DNA from: a virus
Strand: one strand, 5' to 3'
DNA length: 30,758 nucleotides
Virus record (IMG/VR): IMGVR_UViG_3300025769_000530
Coordinates: 1 to 30,758 of that record
The number at the start of each line of letters is the position of its first letter. The first letter of the stretch is position 1. The notes below the pieces were generated by a model, which had not been told where the DNA came from, ran no database searches, and was given only the letters and a program-made list of their open reading frames with translations. The translations under genes were made by a program, and so were the position numbers. Below, in pieces: positions 25,052-30,758 of the stretch.

Positions 25052-26503
25052 ATGGACTTCAAGTACAATTTTAAAAAAAATCCGTTCGACCATCAAAGGG
25101 ATGCGTTGGAGGAGGGGCTGTTGCGACCTGAGTTTGGTTACTTCATGGAGATGGGGACCGGAAAGTCTAAGGTTCTTATAGATAATATGGGCATGCTATA
25201 TCTAAGGCATGACATAGATTTCGCCTTGGTCATCGCACCCAAGGGCGTGTATCGAAACTGGGTGGAGAAAGAAATACCGGAGCACATGTCTGACAATGTG
25301 TACTACCGTGTAATCCGCTGGGTTGCAGGGGGAAACAAAAAACAGCAAGAAGAAATGAGGGCGGTTCAAGAACCCTTCGAGGGCTTGACGATCTTCGTCA
25401 TGAACGTTGAAGCTTTCAGTTCCCTCAAAGGTAGGACCGCAGGGGAATGGTTTTCTAAACGATACGGGTCCCGTGGTATGATTGCCGTGGATGAAAGCAC
25501 CACGATCAAAAACCCCAAGGCCAAACGCACCAAGGCCCTGCTCAAGATTGCTCAGAACTTTAGATACAGGCGGCTGCTCACCGGATCACCCGTTACCAAA
25601 AGCCCGATGGATATCTGGGCGCAAGCAGAGTTTCTACGCTCCGGAATCATGGGCTTCGAATCATTCTGGGCCTTTCAAAGTCGATACGCCGTTATGCAAA
25701 AGGTAAAAATGGGTGCCACTGCCTTCACTCAAATACTGGGATACAAAAACATAGACGAACTCACCGACAGAATAGATTCGTTTTCCTTTCGGGTCCTAAA
25801 GAAAGACTGCCTCGACTTGCCCGAAAAGATATACACCTATCGAAATGTATCTATGACGCCGGAGCAACGCCGAATGTATGAAGGACTTCGGACCAATGCT
25901 ATGGTGATGTTCGAGGATGGTGAAATGACCACGGCCCCCGCTGTAATCACCCAACTCCTACGCATGCAGCAAGTTATGTCCGGTCATCTCAAGACAGATG
26001 AGGGCGAGATGCTTACGTTCCCCTCAACCAGATTGGATGCGCTGCTTGAAATAATAGAAGAACACCAAGGCAAAGCCATAATCTGGTCACGGTTTCGGCA
26101 CGACATACAAACAATTACTGAGGCATTAAACAAACGGTTTGGTGAGGGCTGTGCCGCTGCATACTTCGGGGATACATCCGATGATAAACGTAGCCAGATC
26201 GTGAAGGACTTTCAAAACGGGGATAAACTCAGGTTCTTTGTTGGCAACCCCGCAACCGCAGGGTACGGTCTGACATTGACTGAAGCAAACCTCGTGGTCT
26301 ACTATGCCAATGACTTCAACCTCGAAACTAGAATACAATCAGAGGACCGCGCTCACCGCATCGGGCAACATAACCCAGTGACATACGTTGATCTCATCAC
26401 AGAGAAAACGATTGATGAAAAGATCGTCAAAGCTTTGAGAAACAAAATCAACATAGGTGCAGCGGTTCTAGGGGAACAAGCAAGAGAATGGCTAACCGTG
26501 TAA
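25052..26503 (+). CDS. SNF2-like superfamily 2 helicase/translocase
   Basis: 483 residues. Motif I MEMGTGKSK (32-40), motif II VDEST (146-150, a DEAH variant), motif III LTGSPVTKS (177-185), then the second RecA domain with AIIWSRFRHD (342-351), motif V GYGLTLTEA (404-412) and motif VI QSEDRAHRIGQ (429-439). The DRAHRIGQ form and the SPMDIWAQAEFL segment after motif III are typical of the SNF2/RapA branch. These proteins translocate on double-stranded DNA and remodel protein-DNA complexes. Phage members occur in replication regions, but their task is not settled. It is set in its own + strand unit with a good promoter between two minus strand blocks. Confidence 0.9.
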   Translation: MDFKYNFKKNPFDHQRDALEEGLLRPEFGYFMEMGTGKSKVLIDNMGMLYLRHDIDFALVIAPKGVYRNWVEKEIPEHMSDNVYYRVIRWVAGGNKKQQEEMRAVQEPFEGLTIFVMNVEAFSSLKGRTAGEWFSKRYGSRGMIAVDESTTIKNPKAKRTKALLKIAQNFRYRRLLTGSPVTKSPMDIWAQAEFLRSGIMGFESFWAFQSRYAVMQKVKMGATAFTQILGYKNIDELTDRIDSFSFRVLKKDCLDLPEKIYTYRNVSMTPEQRRMYEGLRTNAMVMFEDGEMTTAPAVITQLLRMQQVMSGHLKTDEGEMLTFPSTRLDALLEIIEEHQGKAIIWSRFRHDIQTITEALNKRFGEGCAAAYFGDTSDDKRSQIVKDFQNGDKLRFFVGNPATAGYGLTLTEANLVVYYANDFNLETRIQSEDRAHRIGQHNPVTYVDLITEKTIDEKIVKALRNKINIGAAVLGEQAREWLTV

Positions 26504-26748
26504 AAAAACCCGCAACCCACGAGGACATCATCGAAACAATGGTGGACTTTAAAAAAGGGTTGCGGACCCTCGACACTGGGGCCACGGTCCTATCAGAACA
26601 AACAGGCTTGACTGAGGACGTGGCAAGGGCGTATCTGAGGGGGTTAAAAAAGTCATCCCTCAACGTCACACAGATACGAGGCTATAGTAAAGAAAAGCCC
26701 GAAACCCTCGCGGGTAAGAAGGGCAAATGGAACGAGGCCCGACGATAA
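26488..26748 (+). CDS. Small basic protein linked to the SNF2-like helicase, possible HTH
   Basis: 86 residues, beginning 16 bp inside the end of the helicase gene. The middle (TVLSEQTGLTEDVARAYLRG, residues 33-52) has the look of a helix-turn-helix, and the C-terminal third is basic and Gly/Lys-rich. No family is recognised. The last four codons lie within the left arm of the transcription terminator. Coupling to the helicase by overlap suggests it acts with it, perhaps as a DNA-binding partner or regulator. Confidence 0.65.
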   Translation: MANRVKKPATHEDIIETMVDFKKGLRTLDTGATVLSEQTGLTEDVARAYLRGLKKSSLNVTQIRGYSKEKPETLAGKKGKWNEARR

Positions 26749-26763
26749 AATCGGGCCTCGTTC
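26730..26763. terminator. Bidirectional terminator overlapping the end of the small basic protein gene
   Basis: GAACGAGGCCCGA (26730-26742) pairs perfectly with TCGGGCCTCGTTC (26751-26763), with an 8-nt loop. It includes the last codons and stop (26746-26748) of the + strand gene and lies 23 bp from the stop of the minus strand ribbon-helix-helix gene. T-runs are weak on both sides, though the minus strand block ends just before it with many T residues (TAGTTTTTTTCTTC). It separates two convergent units. Confidence 0.75.
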
Positions 26764-26785
26764 TGTCGTTCATAGAAGAAAAAAA

Positions 26786-26929
26786 CTATTCTTCGTCAGA
26801 AAACTTATTAATAATTAACGATAACTGTTGCAGCATGGACCTCCGCTCTCGCACCGCGATCCTCCGAAGGATTTCCAAATCATCTGACCGAATTGTCACG
26901 GTCACGTATTTCTTATCAGTCTTCTGCAA
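26786..26929 (-). CDS. Ribbon-helix-helix (Arc/CopG-like) small regulator, TTG start
   Basis: 47 residues: a short strand KKYVTVTIRSDDLEILRRIA (6-25), then VRERRSMLQQLSLIINKFSD (26-45). A strand of alternating residues, an aspartate-rich turn, helix A, the turn RERRS and a second helix is the Arc/CopG fold plan. The TTG at 26929 overlaps the end of the upstream gene by 14 bp, and GGAG (26937-26940) is 7 nt away, so the start is well supported. Such proteins bind DNA as dimers and repress. It is the last gene of the accessory block and close to the divergent promoter region. Confidence 0.7.
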   Translation of the reverse strand: MQKTDKKYVTVTIRSDDLEILRRIAVRERRSMLQQLSLIINKFSDEE

Positions 26930-27497
26930 TAGTCTTCTCCAGTTCTAGAACTTCTTTCGACGGTGGAAAGAAAGCCCCAACGTCTATCGACCACCGAATG
27001 AACGAACCCCTAGATGAAAGCCCCGGACGTTGGTGCGTGATGTTCTTAACAAGCTTACCCTGAGCAAACAATCTATGTAGTGAATTACTTACCGTCTGAC
27101 TGTCTAACTCCAACTCATAGGCCAGTTCTCCACACGACCATGCATCGTCCTGCACGTTCTCGTGAGTATCGCCCATTACATCCAACACCAAACGATCTAC
27201 CTCGTCCGGTGTGGGAACCTTTTTCACAGATGCTTGCACAGGGATCGGCTCCGCCGTTGAACCGTTCATAGGCTTAACACCCACGGCTCTCCAAGGGGTT
27301 CTATCTCTCTTGTCCGGAGCGTTTGCCACAACAACATACGTCTCCATCAACCCCTCTTCCACCCCATGCTTTCGCACAAAGATCGGGTCAAAGAAAACGC
27401 TCTCTCCACCCGTTGTTACCCCAAAACCGTGGCCCTGTGGAAAGATGTTTTCTACATAAACTTCGTGACTTTGTATTAATCCAGTTAGTTGCTGCAT
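26916..27497 (-). CDS. OB/cold-shock-like domain fused to winged helix, putative regulator
   Basis: 193 residues, with AGGAGG five or six nt before the ATG. Residues about 12-76 (VYVENIFPQGHGFGVTTGGE, then SVFFDPIFVRKHGVEEGLME and TPWRAVGV) follow the cold-shock pattern GFGF-----VFF, suggesting an OB fold that binds single-stranded nucleic acid. Residues about 118-160 (DAWSCGELAYELELDSQTVS, NSLHRLFAQGKLVK) look like a winged helix-turn-helix. The C-terminal 30 residues are hydrophilic. The two domains together suggest an RNA- or DNA-binding regulator. Both domain calls rest on pattern recognition by eye. The ribbon-helix-helix gene follows with an overlap. Confidence 0.55.
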   Translation of the reverse strand: MQQLTGLIQSHEVYVENIFPQGHGFGVTTGGESVFFDPIFVRKHGVEEGLMETYVVVANAPDKRDRTPWRAVGVKPMNGSTAEPIPVQASVKKVPTPDEVDRLVLDVMGDTHENVQDDAWSCGELAYELELDSQTVSNSLHRLFAQGKLVKNITHQRPGLSSRGSFIRWSIDVGAFFPPSKEVLELEKTIAED

Positions 27498-27505
27498 TGT
27501 TCCTC

Positions 27506-27760
27506 CTAATGCATTGTTGTTGCGTCACCAGACGCTTTGCTACATTGAGCTATTACGTTGATACCCATCATCTCACGGGCGTCTTCAGGCCCGTGAACAT
27601 CAATCATCATATCAACCAATATCCCAAACATGACCGGAACCATTAGGTCCGGATCACGCTTCTCTTCGTGAAGTTCTGCCAGAAACTCCCCGAACCTCTC
27701 AACACAGTCCTCAAACTCTTCTTCGGACCACATGCTCTTATCTGTAACAACAGTTACCAT
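27506..27760 (-). CDS. Small acidic protein of unknown function
   Basis: 84 residues, with GGAGAG before the ATG and a TAATG junction with the previous gene. It is acidic and helical: EEEFEDCVERFGEFLAELHE (13-32), then DPDLMVPVMFGILVDMMIDV, GPEDAREMMGINVIAQCSKA. The central hydrophobic segment VPVMFGILVDMMIDV is too short and broken by Asp to be a clear membrane helix. No family is recognised. It is one of a string of small coupled genes likely transcribed early. Confidence 0.6.
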   Translation of the reverse strand: MVTVVTDKSMWSEEEFEDCVERFGEFLAELHEEKRDPDLMVPVMFGILVDMMIDVHGPEDAREMMGINVIAQCSKASGDATTMH

Positions 27761-28014
27761 TATTCTCTCCTTCGTCTTAAAATGTCTCGGGCTTGCCGCA
27801 GGCTTAAACCTGCGGCTCTTGCGGCTTCCTGTACCCCAACACCCTCATCCACCAAAGAAATCAAAGCAACTGTTTCCGGACGCTTCTGCCTGCCCGAATA
27901 CTCAGATGTATGCTTCTGACCGTACTTCTGACTGCCACCGTTGTGATCTAACATGCGCTTGTTATCCGCCGCCGTTACGGTCAGATATTGTATTCTCCGC
28001 TCTTGTGGGGTCAT
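27760..28014 (-). CDS. Small helix-turn-helix protein
   Basis: 84 residues. The C-terminal half, PETVALISLVDEGVGVQEAA, then RAAGLSLRQARDILRRRRE (46-84), is a clear helix-turn-helix of the homeodomain-like/resolvase-C type, ending in a run of four arginines. The N-terminal 45 residues are hydrophilic (NGGSQKYGQKHTSEYSGRQK) and resemble the preamble seen in phage HTH proteins. DNA binding is likely; the target is unknown. ATGA overlap with the upstream gene and TAATG with the downstream one. Confidence 0.7.
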   Translation of the reverse strand: MTPQERRIQYLTVTAADNKRMLDHNGGSQKYGQKHTSEYSGRQKRPETVALISLVDEGVGVQEAARAAGLSLRQARDILRRRRE

Positions 28015-28358
28015 TCAATTACCTCCACCGTCTCAATTTCTACAGAAGATACTCGCACCACGGCCCCTATCTTCTCATCGTACTCAATCGTTACTACATC
28101 CCCCGCCGTGGCCCGTTTCGACAGCCCTTTGATGGATAGAAGCTTATCGCCACGAGGACGCCGATACAGCCTGATCTCTGTCTCAGTGTATCCATCCCCG
28201 TCATCATAAACCGCTCTAACAATCTGCTTCGCACCGTTGTCTATGTTCACGTAACCTCGGTGTACCAAGTTGCGTAAGAATAAATTCACAACGCTCTTAT
28301 TGGCGTCTATGATGCTTTTGTTGAGCATCCTTTGTGTGATCGTGATCGTGGCTTTCAT
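28011..28358 (-). CDS. Unknown protein with possible B3/EcoRII-N-like domain
   Basis: 115 residues from the ATG at 28358; GGAAGGAAG just upstream is its ribosome binding site, so the ATG at 28376 that contains this site is not the start. The protein begins with a helical part (MLNKSIIDANKSVVNLFLRN) and then is beta-rich: GYVNIDNGAKQIVRAVYDDG and TETEIRLYRRPRGDKLLSIK, GLSKRATAGDVVTIEYDE. The last stretch (TEIRLYR, I-GL-K-A-AGD-V-I) reminds me of the B3-like DNA-recognition domain of EcoRII-type proteins, a tentative reading. If right, it could bind host DNA sites or mimic a restriction enzyme effector domain. Confidence 0.55.
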   Translation of the reverse strand: MKATITITQRMLNKSIIDANKSVVNLFLRNLVHRGYVNIDNGAKQIVRAVYDDGDGYTETEIRLYRRPRGDKLLSIKGLSKRATAGDVVTIEYDEKIGAVVRVSSVEIETVEVIE

Positions 28359-28543
28359 TACTTTCCTTCCTTCCATGCGTTGTGGGCATCAACGCCCATG
28401 TTAAAAATAAGCTCGTGTCGTAACTCCTCAACCAAAAGATCAGAGAATACATCAACGTCAGGGTTTAACTTAATGTCCTCCTCAACCTTCTTGGATATCT
28501 CAACTAACCTCTCCACAATGTAATGAGCGCATACCTTAGTCAT
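28358..28543 (-). CDS. Small helical protein of unknown function
   Basis: 61 residues, coupled at both ends (8-bp overlap upstream, TAATG downstream), with GAAGG about 8 nt before the ATG. It is predicted helical: YIVERLVEISKKVEEDIKLN, then VFSDLLVEELRHELIFNMGV. The C-terminus encodes the ribosome binding site of the next gene (WKEGK). There is no recognisable motif. It is likely a true gene because start signals, overlaps and helix-like composition agree. Confidence 0.6.
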   Translation of the reverse strand: MTKVCAHYIVERLVEISKKVEEDIKLNPDVDVFSDLLVEELRHELIFNMGVDAHNAWKEGK

Positions 28544-28874
28544 GAAATATCCTTCCCAGTTTCATCGTCGCTTCCTTTCTATCCTGCGTGTAATACTTAC
28601 ACGCCAACATCAAAGCATTCTGCAATGTCTCGTACTCTAACTCAGTCAAAACCTCTCGCGCCTTGGCCCTGAGCAACTTGTAATCCCAGTGAGCGTCAGT
28701 CTCCTCCCCCTGTATGGGTGAGGTTACGTTACTATCAAACGTCCTCGAATAATCCTTCGCCATTGATTGCACCAAAGAAAGAGCATGGCCCTCGCTCAAT
28801 GCCTCAACCTCCCGAAAAATGTCCCTCGTGTCTTGGCCCCTCGTGCCATATCGTAACCAAACCTTGTATCTCAT
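28536..28874 (-). CDS. Small protein of unknown function
   Basis: 112 residues from the ATG at 28874 (MRYKVWLRYGTR). The ATG at 28880 is directly next to the GGAAGG and too close to use it; 28874 has 7-nt spacing and an ATGA overlap with the upstream gene. The N-terminus forms a beta strand pair (YKVWLRYGTRGQDTRDIFRE) followed by a helix (LSEGHALSLVQSMAKDYSRT) and a C-terminal helix (EVLTELEYETLQNALMLACK). This plan is seen in small phage early proteins. No catalytic signature. Confidence 0.6.
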   Translation of the reverse strand: MRYKVWLRYGTRGQDTRDIFREVEALSEGHALSLVQSMAKDYSRTFDSNVTSPIQGEETDAHWDYKLLRAKAREVLTELEYETLQNALMLACKYYTQDRKEATMKLGRIFHD

Positions 28875-29050
28875 TCCCATTCCTTCCTGTCCTCCTCCTG
28901 CTCATAGCCGCGATAGTAATCCGCAACCTGCTCATCGGTCATGTCAGTGATCCTCGCACCCTTAACAATGCCCTCCGGATACCAATGCGGGTCCGGACGC
29001 CGCCTGTAATAAGCGTCCGCACTGCCACGATCATACGGTGATTTTATCAT
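28871..29050 (-). CDS. Small tyrosine/arginine-rich phage protein
   Basis: 59 residues from the ATG at 29050 (MIKSPYDRGSADAYYRRRPD), with GGAGG 7 nt upstream and an ATGA overlap with the upstream gene; the ATG at 29098 is not needed. SPYDRGSADAYYRR-PDPHWYP, then a DMTDEQVADYYRGYEQEEDR helix, is a pattern I recall from many phages, where a conserved PYDRG-ADAYY block is followed by G and a helix ending in GYE. It has a distant resemblance to ribosome-modulation-factor-like proteins (short, basic aromatic helices), which is speculative. It is a member of the accessory cluster. Confidence 0.65.
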   Translation of the reverse strand: MIKSPYDRGSADAYYRRRPDPHWYPEGIVKGARITDMTDEQVADYYRGYEQEEDRKEWE

Positions 29051-29421
29051 GCGCTGACCTCCAACCCATGCTTCTTTGCAACGCGCTCCAATGCCCAAAC
29101 AATCTGATCAGACCAATCCTCGCACCGCGAACCTTGGTCATGCGCGTTCTGTAAATCAGACAACAAATCTAACTGCTTGTCCTCTAAACAATCCTGACCC
29201 CACGATAAGGCAACCGCCTCCCTCGCCCTCATGTTAGAGCCGTCTATTCCACAGCCCTCCATGTCCTCGTAATAATGCTCGTCAGATATGAATACGCCAA
29301 CCGCGCACATCGCACCGTCCTCACCACGGTACATGCAACTATCCCCCATATCATCTAACGATGGACCGTCCATGCTTCTTAAATGAGCCGATGCCTTGTT
29401 GAATATCTCTTGCTGCTTCAT
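29047..29421 (-). CDS. Conserved small phage protein with Cys-containing core
   Basis: 124 residues. The sequence SCMYRGEDGAMCAVGVFISD, then EHYYEDMEGCGIDGSN, and LLSDLQNAHDQG--CEDW is a pattern common in phage early genes (C-YR--DG--CA-G--I-DE-Y---EG, then L--LQ--HD). The function is unknown to me. Four cysteines (about 29, 38, 57 and 78) may bind a metal, but this cannot be decided from the sequence. The start uses an AGGAGATGAGG leader identical to that of the next upstream gene. Confidence 0.65.
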   Translation of the reverse strand: MKQQEIFNKASAHLRSMDGPSLDDMGDSCMYRGEDGAMCAVGVFISDEHYYEDMEGCGIDGSNMRAREAVALSWGQDCLEDKQLDLLSDLQNAHDQGSRCEDWSDQIVWALERVAKKHGLEVSA

Positions 29422-29433
29422 GCCTCATCTCCT
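29418..29433 (-). repeat. 16-bp gene-junction repeat, copy 1
   Basis: The minus strand reads AGGAGATGAGGCATGA. The same 16 bases occur at 29657-29672. In both places they encode GDEA-stop of the upstream protein and at the same time the ribosome binding site and start codon of the next one. Confidence 0.85.
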
Positions 29434-29660
29434 GAACCGTTTTGTGGGTAACGTAATATAAAATTATCAACGTGAAACTTAACCATCTTGCGAGTGTTAT
29501 GAACAAACCGCTTGCCGCTTCCTCGCTGAGTAGCTTGCCAATGACCGTGGCAGTTTTTCCACGGCTTGTTGACAAACCGAAACCCACGGTAATCATATTC
29601 AGGCAAATCAAGCTCTCGCCCCAGACTGTTATGAGTGATCTTTTTGAATTTATACGTCAT
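29418..29660 (-). CDS. Small basic protein of unknown function
   Basis: 80 residues, ATGA overlaps at both ends. It is rich in Arg, Lys, Phe, Tyr and His: ELDLPEYDYRGFRFVNKPWK, then NCHGHWQATQRGSGKRFVHN, TRKMVKFHVDNFILRYP. The central strands with G-GHWQAT could be a small beta barrel that binds nucleic acid. It ends in SGDEA, and the DNA of this end is the ribosome binding site of the next gene. No family recognised. Confidence 0.6.
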   Translation of the reverse strand: MTYKFKKITHNSLGRELDLPEYDYRGFRFVNKPWKNCHGHWQATQRGSGKRFVHNTRKMVKFHVDNFILRYPQNGSGDEA

Positions 29661-29672
29661 GCCTCATCTCCT
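29657..29672 (-). repeat. 16-bp gene-junction repeat, copy 2
   Basis: Identical to 29418-29433 on the minus strand. It joins the 73-residue protein (ending EGDEA) to the small basic protein gene that starts at 29660. Confidence 0.85.
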
Positions 29673-29878
29673 TCATCAATGCGAACTAAGGCCGCTTCAG
29701 CTTCCCTGAAATCAGATAAATCCTCATCAGATATAAACTCAGAACTATGATCAACACGCCATTGAACGCGCCTAGATATCTCGTCATCCAACCATTCTGT
29801 CAGCTCAGTAAACTCTTCAAAACTCTTGACCATCGGATCAGGGTCCAAACTGTCTACCGCATACGTTAATTTCCACAT
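29657..29878 (-). CDS. Small acidic protein of unknown function
   Basis: 73 residues from the ATG at 29878 (MWKLTYAVDSLDPDPMVKSF), which has GGGGAGG 7 nt upstream; the longer reading from 29995 lies within the ArdC-like gene and is unlikely. The protein is a short strand followed by helices (FEEFTELTEWLDDEISRRVQ, DEDLSDFREAEAALVRIDEG). It is strongly acidic, as some phage early proteins that mimic DNA are, but the charge pattern alone proves nothing. It ends in EGDEA through the 16-bp junction repeat. Confidence 0.6.
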   Translation of the reverse strand: MWKLTYAVDSLDPDPMVKSFEEFTELTEWLDDEISRRVQWRVDHSSEFISDEDLSDFREAEAALVRIDEGDEA

Positions 29879-29894
29879 GTTATTTCCTCCCCTC

Positions 29895-30758
29895 TCAGGC
29901 CGCTTGCGCGACCTGAGCATTAGATGATTGCAAAATGTACTCAGATGCCTTCTGAGCGGCGGACGTGGCCTTGATGATGGCGTTGGGATGCTCACCCAAC
30001 ATGCGTATCCAAGAGTTCAAATATTTGGCATGGTCCGGAGCCGGATCAACATCAACCTTACTAATGATCGACAACATAACCGCGCCCAACTCAGCAACCA
30101 ACTCCTCCATCGCATACTTGGCATCGCCAAACCGATTGCCAAACTCACGGTCCAAGCGAGACTTATGACCCGTCCAATGAACCAACTCATGAAACGCCGT
30201 GCCATAATACCCACTCGCGTCCTTGAATTGTGAACGCAATGGAACCGTCACACTGTCAGACCCGCGATTGTAATAAGCACGATTGCCCTGAGTGTGATGA
30301 AACGTAGCACCACAAGCCTCTATCAAGGCATCAGCATCAACAGCGTCCTCCCAAGCCTGATCCTCCGGAGCTTGGTCCTTGATCCAATCACCGTTCCAAC
30401 CCTCAACCTGATCAGCGTTAAACACATAAAATGCCTTCAACATTGGAACCGTCTTGTCCTCGTCGGTCTTCTTGTCCTTGATCTTAATCGGACTGTAAAA
30501 AACAACAGGAATGCCAGACGATCCCTTCTTGACCTTGGCACCCAATGACTTCCACTGCTTAAACGTGCCAAAGACCGGAGAGCTATAACCTTGCAACGCG
30601 ATCACAAGGCCAAGGTTCATGCGATTGATCCCAGTGTAATGACGCTTCTTGGCACTCAACGGCTCACCCGTTGCACCAACCGCCTTGCGCCACGGCTTGG
30701 CCCAATCCGCACCGTGCTCCTTCATCATGCCAACAACATTGTTAGCGATATTCTTCAT
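29895..30758 (-). CDS. ArdC-like antirestriction / zincin protein, start at window edge
   Basis: 287 visible residues. The N-terminal part (WAKPWRKAVGATGEPLSAKK, then YTGINRMNLGL, FGTFKQWKSLGAKVKKGSSG) is the ArdC/TraC-type ssDNA-binding domain. The C-terminal part holds the zincin site AFHELVHWTGH (HELVH at 190-194) and the third-ligand region YAMEELVAELGA (E218/E219). Such proteins protect incoming plasmid or phage DNA from restriction and may bind single-stranded DNA. The ATG is at the very window edge; similar proteins often carry more residues before this point, so the gene may be truncated. All expected catalytic residues are present. It heads the accessory block seen here. Confidence 0.85.
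   Translation of the reverse strand: MKNIANNVVGMMKEHGADWAKPWRKAVGATGEPLSAKKRHYTGINRMNLGLVIALQGYSSPVFGTFKQWKSLGAKVKKGSSGIPVVFYSPIKIKDKKTDEDKTVPMLKAFYVFNADQVEGWNGDWIKDQAPEDQAWEDAVDADALIEACGATFHHTQGNRAYYNRGSDSVTVPLRSQFKDASGYYGTAFHELVHWTGHKSRLDREFGNRFGDAKYAMEELVAELGAVMLSIISKVDVDPAPDHAKYLNSWIRMLGEHPNAIIKATSAAQKASEYILQSSNAQVAQAA

Noticed and set aside
26727-26948. A + strand frame across the C/D terminator
   Set aside because: It is opposite the ribbon-helix-helix gene, starts inside the small basic protein gene and passes through the terminator; no protein-like features.
29351-29611. A minus strand frame overlapping two small genes
   Set aside because: It lies in another frame of the 80-residue basic protein gene, which has ATGA overlaps and a good ribosome binding site.
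1-30758. tRNA genes, integrase, attachment sites, holin or endolysin
   Set aside because: None could be recognised in genes or gaps. Nearly all gaps are under 100 bp, so no unassigned stretch is large enough for most of them.

Overview
The window is part of a tailed bacteriophage genome, most likely a podovirus-like phage of a marine bacterium. The evidence is a run of phage tail-fibre, tail-hub and glycine/glutamine-rich virion proteins, a phage-type family A DNA polymerase lacking the 5'-3' nuclease domain, dense packing with ATGA/TGATG gene overlaps, and no host housekeeping gene, tRNA or rRNA. The repetitive tail proteins (for example the ITPSQSSSFSA and LDISGDADIDGT repeats) look like those of uncultured marine phages; this is recalled knowledge, not a search. 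Terminase, portal, major capsid, lysis and integrase genes are not seen, so the window is an internal piece of a larger genome. Both edges probably cut genes: an S74-type fibre on the left and an ArdC-like protein on the right.

Four transcription blocks can be read from gene directions. Block A (+, 5-17743) is the late or structural block. It holds the end of an S74 fibre, a cassette of small tail-fibre or adhesin proteins (201-4125), a repetitive tail protein (4184-5509), a large tail-hub-like protein (5509-7716), and a series of virion proteins ending in a 1480-residue putative internal or ejection protein. Block B (-, 24958 down to 17813) is the replication block: a conserved phage protein, an acidic coiled-coil protein, a putative ssDNA-binding protein, an archaeo-eukaryotic-type primase, an AlpA-like HTH protein, a UvrD-like helicase, a DUF6378 protein and DNA polymerase. 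Block C (+, 25052-26748) is a two-gene unit with a SNF2-like helicase. Block D (-, 30758 down to 26786) is an early or accessory block: an ArdC-like antirestriction protein, a string of very small overlapping genes, an OB-like/winged-helix fusion and a 47-residue ribbon-helix-helix protein that starts with TTG.

A and B converge on a perfect 17-bp inverted repeat (17752-17806). C and D converge on a 13-bp inverted repeat (26730-26763) that covers the last codons of block C. B and C diverge from a 93-bp region with a good sigma70-type promoter (TTGACG-17-TAGAAT) and a flanking inverted repeat that could be an operator.

The replication genes form an apparently self-contained set (polymerase, primase, ssDNA-binding candidate, UvrD-like and SNF2-like helicases) without a recognisable DnaB/T7 gp4-type hexameric helicase in the window. 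The polymerase carries leucine at the position equivalent to E. coli Pol I Phe762. Both the primase and the putative ssDNA-binding protein end in an acidic-IPF tail like that of bacterial SSB. The most promising places for undescribed biology are this shared tail, the divergent switch at 24959-25051, and the cluster of tiny genes in block D.
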